Source: Butyrivibrio hungatei (GTDB lineage: Bacteria; Bacillota; Clostridia; Lachnospirales; Lachnospiraceae). From it: a stretch of DNA of 64,000 bases. Position 1 is the first letter of the stretch. Every line of letters begins with the position of its first letter. The translations under genes were made by a program, and so were the position numbers. The stretch lies in assembly GCF_900101605.1 (NCBI RefSeq), contig NZ_FMUR01000005.1, forward strand, positions 62,001-126,000, given 5' to 3'. The notes below the pieces were generated by a model. The model was not told the origin of the DNA. It made no database searches and saw only the letters and a list, made by a program, of their open reading frames with translations. This document shows, one piece after another, positions 34,313 to 40,406 of the stretch.

Positions 34313-35974
34313 ATGAATTTTGAAAAGAGTTTTGAGAACTTTGTTCAGATACTTTCGGAAGAGGCAATAACACCGGAAATATCGCCAAGTGCTATTGCTG
34401 ATTTAGCCAAAGAATATTCTTTACGTTCTATTGTTTCCATAGTTTCTTTTATAAAAGGCTCCGATCATGAAGGTGAGCCTGATACAATAATCCCGCTTTT
34501 TGGCCCTGTTCCTGAGGGCGAGCCGCCGGCATACTATTTTCAGAATAAGATGGCGGGGCAGAAGCTTGTCACTTATAATATCTATCTTTACGGTGACAGG
34601 CATTGGAATGATGAGGAATATAAGAGTTTCTCGGTTCTTATAGATATTCTTTCTTTTCATATGGAGAGATTTCTTCTTAATACTGTTGTCAGAGAAAGCT
34701 CGCTTAAGCAGTATCTGACAGGCCTTCCAAATTCGGGAGGATTCTTTGTGTTCGCCAATAAGCTATGCGACAGCGGCGAAATAATGCTTTATGATTCCTT
34801 TTATTTTAATTTAAAGAGTTTTGGCCTTTACAGCAGGCGTTACGGGATTGCTGAGGGCGACGAGATTATGAAAAGATATGCCCGTAAGCTAAAAGCTTTT
34901 TTCCAAAAAGATGAGATTGTTGCCCATCTTGGCGGTGATAATTATGCAGCTCTCGTTAAGAAGGAGAGGACAAAAGACTTTCTTGAGTTCCTTTCCGGTG
35001 TTGACGTTTATGGTATAAGAAACGGAAAAGAAGAGCCTATTAAGATTGCTGCGGTGTGTGGCGTATATGCCGTGGACGATTCGCTGAAAGACCCGGGACA
35101 GCTTCTCTCAAGGGCTGCGATGGCGCTTAACTATGCAAAAAATGTGGCAAGTAAGCCGTATGTTTTTGTCAATAAGGCTATGAGTACGCGAATCTACAGG
35201 CAGAAGCAGATTGAAGACAGGTACGAAGAGGCTCTTGCCAACGATGAATTCAGAATATATCTTCAGCCTAAGGTTGATACCGTGACCGGCGAGATCGTGG
35301 GGGCAGAAGCACTGTCCAGATGGTTTTGCAACGGAATTGTACTCTATCCCACGGAGTTTGTTCCTATTCTTGAGCAGGAGGGGATAGTTGCTTCGCTTGA
35401 TATCTATGTGCTCAAAAAAGCCTGTGAATTTGTTAAAGACTGGCAGACGCGCGGAATACCCGTTGTTCCCATATCTGTTAATTTTTCAAGGCGAGATCTC
35501 AGTTATAAGCGCATAGTGGATGAGATTGTCGAAGTGATAGACGGCTGCGGAATTGACAGGAAGTTCATTGAGATTGAAGTTACGGAAACCGTAAGCGAAG
35601 ATGAGAGATCTCTCATGACGGGCTTTTTGTCAAAGTTAAAAGATGTCGGAATAAATACAGCCATTGATGATTTTGGAACAGGTTATTCGTCTCTTTCAAC
35701 ACTCAGAGACTTCCCTGTCAAAGTCATAAAGATAGACAGATCCTTTATAAGTAGCGACAACCTCAACAAAAATGATGAGATTGTACTAAAGAACATAATT
35801 ACCATGTCAAAGGAACTCGGAATCGACGTAGTGACCGAAGGTGTCGAGAGAGAAGACCAGGTCACACTCCTCAAAGAAGTAGGTTGCCACATCGTTCAGG
35901 GCTTCCTTTACGACAACCCCATGCCTAAACCAGATTTCGAAAAACGCTTAGAAAAAAAGTACTACTCTGAATAA
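34313..35974 (+). CDS. GGDEF/EAL protein, likely c-di-GMP phosphodiesterase
   Basis: The 553-residue protein has no membrane segment: an N-terminal GAF-like or unassigned domain (1-130), a GGDEF domain (about 130-300) and an EAL domain (about 310-545). The GGDEF site reads LGGDNYAAL (near residue 205), so cyclase activity is probably lost. The EAL domain keeps AEALSRW, SVNFSRRDL, IEIEVTET, IDDFGTGYSSL, KVIKIDRSF, VTEGVE and VQGF, so hydrolysis of c-di-GMP is likely, with the degenerate GGDEF perhaps binding GTP. The ATG follows AAGGA; a GTG two codons upstream is possible. The last codons lie in giant hairpin C. Confidence 0.9.
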   Translation: MNFEKSFENFVQILSEEAITPEISPSAIADLAKEYSLRSIVSIVSFIKGSDHEGEPDTIIPLFGPVPEGEPPAYYFQNKMAGQKLVTYNIYLYGDRHWNDEEYKSFSVLIDILSFHMERFLLNTVVRESSLKQYLTGLPNSGGFFVFANKLCDSGEIMLYDSFYFNLKSFGLYSRRYGIAEGDEIMKRYARKLKAFFQKDEIVAHLGGDNYAALVKKERTKDFLEFLSGVDVYGIRNGKEEPIKIAAVCGVYAVDDSLKDPGQLLSRAAMALNYAKNVASKPYVFVNKAMSTRIYRQKQIEDRYEEALANDEFRIYLQPKVDTVTGEIVGAEALSRWFCNGIVLYPTEFVPILEQEGIVASLDIYVLKKACEFVKDWQTRGIPVVPISVNFSRRDLSYKRIVDEIVEVIDGCGIDRKFIEIEVTETVSEDERSLMTGFLSKLKDVGINTAIDDFGTGYSSLSTLRDFPVKVIKIDRSFISSDNLNKNDEIVLKNIITMSKELGIDVVTEGVEREDQVTLLKEVGCHIVQGFLYDNPMPKPDFEKRLEKKYYSE

Positions 35975-36122
35975 GCTGCGCACTCTTTTTCTAAATACGA
36001 CTTCACAACCATATATCCGAAAATACTTGCCGTACATATGCTGCGTATTTTCGGATATAAGGGCTGTTGAAGTCTTACGTAGATAAATGAGCCTGCGCAG
36101 CTTATTCAGTGTGCAGTTTTTT
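35953..36122. repeat. Giant imperfect inverted repeat C
   Basis: The arms pair at GAATAAGCTGCGCA (35969) with 36094-36107 and TATCCGAAAATAC (36014) with 36045-36057, with further matches between (GACTTCA / TGAAGTC). The outermost part pairs A-rich with T-rich sequence. The apex is an 18-base loop containing ACATATGCTGCG. The left arm includes the last seven codons and stop of the EAL gene, so the fold starts inside coding sequence. Confidence 0.85.
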
Positions 36123-36145
36123 CTTAGCATCAGGCCCTTCGGGCA

Positions 36146-36304
36146 TCTGTTCGAAAATGTGCAGTTCTTGGACGAGGAGATAATTCATAAGATAAAAATC
36201 CTGAAAAAAGTCGACTTCTCTGAGCAACGCCGAAAGGAGACTTTTTTCAGGATTTGAATCTTAATGAATTACGACGCAGCCGAACACAAGCATTTTTGAA
36301 CAGA
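36146..36304. repeat. Giant imperfect inverted repeat D
   Basis: The arms pair at TCTGTTC (36146) with 36298-36304, TAATTCAT with ATGAATTA, and a perfect 16-base block AATCCTGAAAAAAGTC (36197) with 36239-36254. The apical loop carries CTGAGCAACGCCGAAAGGAG, nearly the same as the apex of hairpin E. It lies 23 bases beyond hairpin C. No gene is inside. Confidence 0.85.
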
Positions 36305-36323
36305 GCCTGTGGGGCTGAGATAA

Positions 36324-36359
36324 GAAAAAACCTGCCACGGATTTGAAGCGTGGCAGGTT
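36324..36359 (-). terminator. Terminator of the DegV gene
   Basis: AACCTGCCACG pairs with CGTGGCAGGTT; AAAAAA on the left gives a U-run on the minus strand, five bases after the DegV stop. Confidence 0.85.
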
Positions 36360-36363
36360 GGGT

Positions 36364-37251
36364 TTATTCTATGCGGGTGTCTCCCCAGAAGAAGAGTGCG
36401 ACTGTGCCGGGGCCGGTGTGGCTTCCGATTGTTGTTCCGATATCAAATATCTGAATCTTGCCCTTGAGACCGGGAATCTGAGCTTCAATCATATCGGCTA
36501 CAGCTCTGGCATCATCGTAGCAATCTGAGTGAGAGATAAAACAACTGTCATTGTAATCTGTTCTGTTCTCACAAAGCTCAAACATTTTCTTTACCTGAGC
36601 TTTCATAACGGCATTTTTGCCTCTTACCTTTGCTTTTACAGCAAGATGTCCTTCTCTGTCGATATTAAGAAGAGGGCAGATATTAAGTACATTTCCGATT
36701 GCGCCGGCTGTTTTTGAAACACGGCCGTTTCTCACAAGGTACTTGAGGTCGGAAACAAAGAACCAGCTCTGAACATTGTATTTGTTTTCTTCTATCCAGT
36801 TATAGAGAGTATCGATATCTTTTCCCTCATCACGAAGATCTGCAAGCTTGTCCGCAACAAGTCCGAGACCTGCTGAAGCGGCGTAAGTATCAACTATATA
36901 GATCTTGCGGTCCGGATATTTTTCTTTTAACTGCTCACAAGCAACGGAAGCGGAATTGAATGTTCCCGATATTCCCGAGCTGAGTGCAAGATGAAGGATG
37001 TCCTTGCCTTCTTTAAGGAAAGGCTCAAAGAATTCTACATATTCACCGATACTTACCTGAGAAGTTCTCGTCATGGCGCCCTGTGCCATCATATCATAGA
37101 ATTTTTTGAAAGGAATTGAATCTCCGAGATCGTCCGGATAATCTTTTCCGTCTATTTCAAAGTGAAAGTAAACATATTTGATGTTTCTTTTATCAAAATG
37201 CTCACGCGAAAGATCCGCAGTGGAGCATGTGCTAATAATAAATTCGCTCAT
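36364..37251 (-). CDS. DegV family fatty-acid-binding protein
   Basis: The 295-residue protein has the two-domain DegV/FakB fold, which holds a fatty acid for the FakA kinase. Motifs include FIISTCSTADLSREHFDK at the start, MTRTSQVSIGEYVEFFEPFL, LALSSGISGTFNSASVA and YIVDTYAASAGLGLVADKLADL divided over strands, and HSDCYDDARAVADMI later. The start follows AAGGGG. It is a single gene on the minus strand with its own terminator. The lipid ligand cannot be predicted. Confidence 0.92.
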   Translation of the reverse strand: MSEFIISTCSTADLSREHFDKRNIKYVYFHFEIDGKDYPDDLGDSIPFKKFYDMMAQGAMTRTSQVSIGEYVEFFEPFLKEGKDILHLALSSGISGTFNSASVACEQLKEKYPDRKIYIVDTYAASAGLGLVADKLADLRDEGKDIDTLYNWIEENKYNVQSWFFVSDLKYLVRNGRVSKTAGAIGNVLNICPLLNIDREGHLAVKAKVRGKNAVMKAQVKKMFELCENRTDYNDSCFISHSDCYDDARAVADMIEAQIPGLKGKIQIFDIGTTIGSHTGPGTVALFFWGDTRIE

Positions 37252-37399
37252 ATTATCCCCTTTTTTGCTGTGTTTAATACCCTAATATCATACAATAATA
37301 ACCTTTTTGTATCAAATTAATTAAGAGGATAAATTGTTTACGCGAGTTCATGGGAATTGTTTGAATTGTCTGAATATAAAAACAATTAGAAAAAGATGA

Positions 37400-37428
37400 T
37401 TGACAAAAGTGTAGGGTGATGGTATATT
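37400..37428 (+). promoter_or_regulatory. Promoter of the mntP leader
   Basis: TTGACA, 17 bases, TATATT. Transcription should begin near 37435, at the foot of the leader fold. Confidence 0.75.
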
Positions 37429-37435
37429 ATAGTTA

Positions 37436-37590
37436 CAATCACTTAAGAGATAAAACCTAAGTATCCGAGGTGGCTTAAGCTTCACCAAAGGAAAGCGAAT
37501 GGTTATCGGAACGGCTGACATCTACAGCTAGGGTGGCGAGGCTTCACATATGCCGAGGGATGTCGAGGTGCCGTTGCAGTAAGTGATTTA
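37436..37590 (+). promoter_or_regulatory. Structured leader upstream of mntP, riboswitch candidate
   Basis: A closing stem AATCACTTA / TAAGTGATT encloses two arms. Arm one is TCCGA..GGTG..CACC..TCGGA. Arm two is ACGGC..GACATC..GATGTC..GCCGT with inner GGC/GCC pairing. An intrinsic terminator follows about 50 bases later, ahead of a manganese exporter gene. This is the layout of a metal-sensing riboswitch. Manganese riboswitches (yybP-ykoY) normally precede mntP, but I do not see their GGGGAGTAG or closing-arm GAG-AAACC motifs. The class is unassigned. Confidence 0.55.
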
Positions 37591-37642
37591 ATATAAATAA
37601 AATTGAAAAGAGAGGACAGACCATTGGAAAACCAGACATGAG

Positions 37643-37687
37643 GGCGAGTGTTCATTAGTTTAATGGATGCTTGCCTTCAATTTTTTT
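37643..37687 (+). terminator. Attenuator terminator before mntP
   Basis: GGCGAGTGTTCATTA pairs with TAATGGATGCTTGCC around GTT, followed by a T-tract. It stands 100 bases upstream of the mntP start, so it must be conditional. Confidence 0.8.
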
Positions 37688-37787
37688 GCGTTTTTAGGAA
37701 ATATTATCTCTTGAGGCAAAACTATATTATTGATACAAAGACTCGGGTTTGATAATATATAGAAATATTATTCTGTAGGAGATAATT

Positions 37788-38420
37788 ATGGCAAATACTA
37801 TACTATTTTTTGTAAATAGCGTTATGTTGGGGCTTGGGCTCGCCATGGACGCTTTTTCTGTGTCACTTGCAAACGGTTTTGCCGATACTAAGATGAGCAG
37901 GAGAAGAAGGCTGGAAATTTCCGGTGTATATGCGGTTTTTCAGTTTATAATGCCGTTTATAGGATGGTTTTTGGTACATAACGCAGCTAATATATTTAGC
38001 GGTCTAAATGTTCTTATCCCATGGATAGCGCTTTTTTTACTTGCATTCATCGGTGGAAAGATGCTGATAGAGGGGTGGCATGAAAGAAAGTGTTACAGCG
38101 GAAAGAATTGTAAGGACTGCAAGAACACTGAATGTGTCAATAAGGATCCGAGTTCTTTTTCCAAGACATTATCCAACAAAACACTTATGATTCAGGGAAT
38201 TGCAACATCTATAGATGCTCTTTCTGTTGGATTTACAATCTCGCAGTACGGCGTTCTTATGGTCCTTGTATGCGTTGCGATAATCGGAGCGGTTACCTGG
38301 GTCGTATGCTATGTGGGGCTTAAACTTGGAATCAAATTCGGAACGAAACTTGCGGGAAATGCAAAGATAGTGGGCGGACTTATCCTTATCGGAATAGGTC
38401 TTGAGATATTCTTTGGATAA
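37788..38420 (+). CDS. mntP: Manganese efflux pump MntP
   Basis: The 210-residue protein has six membrane segments in two homologous halves. Each half has the conserved Asp motif: [15 protein letters not shown] and [13 protein letters not shown]. This is the MntP/YebN family, which exports Mn2+. A loop of about 20 residues between the halves is Cys-rich ([15 protein letters not shown]), unusual for the family and possibly a metal-binding insert. The ATG follows TAGGAGA. Expression is probably governed by the leader and its terminator. Confidence 0.92.
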   Translation: MANTILFFVNSVMLGLGLAMDAFSVSLANGFADTKMSRRRRLEISGVYAVFQFIMPFIGWFLVHNAANIFSGLNVLIPWIALFLLAFIGGKMLIEGWHERKCYSGKNCKDCKNTECVNKDPSSFSKTLSNKTLMIQGIATSIDALSVGFTISQYGVLMVLVCVAIIGAVTWVVCYVGLKLGIKFGTKLAGNAKIVGGLILIGIGLEIFFG

Positions 38421-38440
38421 ATTCTTTTGGTAAAAAAGAG

Positions 38441-38689
38441 ATGAATTACACATATATAGTTGAATGCGCGGACGGCTCTTTGTACTGCGGATGGACCAAT
38501 AATCTTGAAAAGCGGATCGCAGATCACAATGCCGGGAAGGGCGCCAAATATACCAAGACGAGACTTCCTGTCAAGCTTGTTTATTATGAGGAGTTTGATA
38601 CCAAGGAAGAAGCCATGAGCAGGGAGTGGCATATCAAGCAGCTTAGGCGTGAGAAGAAGATGGAACTCATAGATATGAGCAAAACATGA
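38441..38689 (+). CDS. GIY-YIG nuclease-like protein (URI family)
   Basis: The 82-residue protein is a stand-alone GIY-YIG domain. The sequence [28 protein letters not shown] gives the two motif strands (YIV and YCG), followed by [25 protein letters not shown]. Members are often annotated as UPF0213 or YhbQ-like; their role may be in DNA repair or RNA cleavage but is not settled. It starts 20 bases after the mntP stop and is probably cotranscribed. Confidence 0.9.
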   Translation: MNYTYIVECADGSLYCGWTNNLEKRIADHNAGKGAKYTKTRLPVKLVYYEEFDTKEEAMSREWHIKQLRREKKMELIDMSKT

Positions 38690-38707
38690 TCGTCGTAATG
38701 GCCAGGG

Positions 38708-38736
38708 TTGACAAAAAAGCTATCGAACAATACAAT
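38708..38736 (+). promoter_or_regulatory. Promoter of the pheS T-box leader
   Basis: TTGACA, 17 bases, TACAAT, a near-consensus match. Confidence 0.8.
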
Positions 38737-38742
38737 AAATTG

Positions 38743-39035
38743 TTGAATAAAGAATAAATGCTATGAAGATGTGGGCAGAGCCCAAGATGTTATACTACAT
38801 GGTTCAGAGAATGGAAGTCGTCGGCTGTGAGCTTCTTACTACGGGTATATACGGAACATTCGCATCGGAGCAGTCCTTCTGAAGGCTATCTGTTTAGTAT
38901 GCTTGTAGGTTGGACCGTGTTGTCTACGTTACAGATATAATGAGTGTCCGTACATAATTATATATGACGGGAACTTGGGTGGTACCGCGATAATTTCGTC
39001 CCATGTGTTAATTACTAACACATGGGATTTATTAT
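38743..39035 (+). promoter_or_regulatory. T-box leader, tRNA-Phe specific
   Basis: The leader has the T-box motif TGGGTGGTACCGCG at 38976-38989 and then a terminator with arms CCCATGTGTTA (39000) and TAACACATGGG (39016-39026) plus a T-rich tail. In stem I the specifier codon is most likely TTC at 38859-38861, in GGAACATTCGC, which matches phenylalanine and the downstream pheST genes. Uncharged tRNA-Phe would stabilise the antiterminator and switch the operon on. Confidence 0.92.
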
Positions 39036-39045
39036 TTTGAGCAGA

Positions 39046-39076
39046 GCACTTAGCGAGGTATTGTCGAGCTTAGTGC
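39046..39076 (+). repeat. 31-nt hairpin repeat, copy 1 of pair 2
   Basis: The arms GCACTTAGC and GCTTAGTGC flank the core CGAGGTATTGTCGAG, the same family as at 32358. It lies between the T-box terminator and pheS. Confidence 0.75.
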
Positions 39077-39089
39077 GAGCCATGGGGAT

Positions 39090-39120
39090 GTACTTAACGA
39101 GGTTCTTTCGAGTTTAGTAC
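39090..39120 (+). repeat. 31-nt hairpin repeat, copy 2 of pair 2
   Basis: The arms GTACTTAAC and GTTTAGTAC flank the core CGAGGTTCTTTCGAG. It starts exactly 44 bases after copy 1, the same period as pair 1. Confidence 0.75.
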
Positions 39121-39164
39121 ATATCCCAATACTGAAGCCAGATATTACAATTAGGAGGAAAAAA

Positions 39165-40187
39165 ATGATTAGTGAACAGCTGGACAAAATCCGTGAAGAA
39201 GCCCTGAAGCAGATTAAAGGATCTGACGGACTCGAGAAATTAAATGAGATCAGAGTCAACTTCCTTGGTAAAAAGGGTGAACTTACAAGCATCTTAAAGA
39301 GCATGAAGGACGTTGCTCCCGAGGACAGACCAAAAGTTGGTCAGCTTGTAAACGAGACAAGAGAGGCGATTGAGAAAGTTCTTGAAGAGACCAAGAACAA
39401 AATGGAAGCTGCTGCTAGAGATGCCAAGCTCAAAGCTGAAGTCATCGACGTAACACTTCCCGCAAAGAAGAACAAAGTTGGACACTGTCATCCAAATACA
39501 ATTGCTCTTGAAGAGGTAGAGAGAATCTTTACCGGAATGGGATATGAAGTGGTTGAAGGACCTGAAGTTGAGAAAGATTATTACAACTTCGAAGCTCTTA
39601 ACATTCCCGCAGATCATCCCGCAAAGGACGAGCAGGATACTTTCTATATTAACGGAGACCTTCTCCTTAGAACTCAGACATCTTCAACACAGGTGCATGA
39701 GATGGAAAAGGGCAAGCTCCCTATTAAGATGATCGCTCCCGGAAGAGTATTCCGTGCAGATGAAGTTGATGCTACACACTCACCTTCATTTCACCAGGTT
39801 GAAGGTCTTGTTATCGACAAGAACGTTACATTTGCAGATCTTAAGGGAACTCTTGCAGAGTTTGCAAAACAGCTCTTCGGACCTGAGACAAAGACAAAGT
39901 TCAGACCTCATCACTTCCCGTTCACAGAGCCTTCTGCCGAGATGGACGTAAGCTGCTTTAAGTGCGGCGGAAAGGGATGCCGTTTCTGCAAGGGCGAGGG
40001 CTGGATCGAGATCCTCGGATGCGGAATGGTACATCCTCACGTTCTTGAAATGAGCGGAATCGACCCTAACGAGTACACAGGTTTTGCATTCGGTGTAGGA
40101 CTTGAGAGAATCGCACTTCTTAAATACGAGATCGATGATATGCGCCTTCTCTATGAGAATGATATTAGATTTCTTAATCAGTTTTAG
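39165..40187 (+). CDS. pheS: Phenylalanyl-tRNA synthetase alpha subunit
   Basis: The 340-residue catalytic subunit of the (alpha-beta)2 enzyme charges tRNA-Phe. An N-terminal coiled coil (residues 1-85) is followed by the class II core: [72 protein letters not shown], and [29 protein letters not shown] in two blocks. A Cys-rich [14 protein letters not shown] sits in the usual place. The ATG follows AGGAGG. It is controlled by the T-box leader. Confidence 0.96.
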   Translation: MISEQLDKIREEALKQIKGSDGLEKLNEIRVNFLGKKGELTSILKSMKDVAPEDRPKVGQLVNETREAIEKVLEETKNKMEAAARDAKLKAEVIDVTLPAKKNKVGHCHPNTIALEEVERIFTGMGYEVVEGPEVEKDYYNFEALNIPADHPAKDEQDTFYINGDLLLRTQTSSTQVHEMEKGKLPIKMIAPGRVFRADEVDATHSPSFHQVEGLVIDKNVTFADLKGTLAEFAKQLFGPETKTKFRPHHFPFTEPSAEMDVSCFKCGGKGCRFCKGEGWIEILGCGMVHPHVLEMSGIDPNEYTGFAFGVGLERIALLKYEIDDMRLLYENDIRFLNQF

Positions 40188-40357
40188 CGATATAGGGATT
40201 CATGTACATTCAATGCTGTGCTTGCACAAAGCATTGAATGTATATGAAGACCGAACGGAAATGAGGAAAAAAGATATGCGAATGAAATGAGCATATCGAT
40301 TTCCGAATGAACGTAGGATTGCGAGAGCGAAGCGAAGCAATCCGTATATCGCTAAAA
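40182..40357 (+). repeat. Branched inverted-repeat element F between pheS and pheT
   Basis: The outer stem TTTTAGCGATATA (40182) / TATATCGCTAAAA (40345) includes the pheS stop codon. Inside are three hairpins: TACATTCAATGC / GCATTGAATGTA (40205 on), CGGAAAT..GATATGC / GCATATC..ATTTCCG (40256-40305), and GGATTGC / GCAATCC (40316-40343). The third partly competes with the outer stem. PheS and pheT are usually only a few bases apart, so this 219-base spacer is exceptional. Confidence 0.8.
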
Positions 40358-40406
40358 GAGCAAATAATATTGATCATCACTTTTTACATAAATAGGAGAA
40401 AAAAAT

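Noticed and set aside
36976..37300. Two-component or riboswitch control of DegV
   Set aside because: The upstream sequence is plain AT-rich DNA with no structure that I can support.
37436..37590. Assignment as a yybP-ykoY manganese riboswitch
   Set aside because: The gene context fits, but I could not find the conserved loop motifs, so I left the class open.
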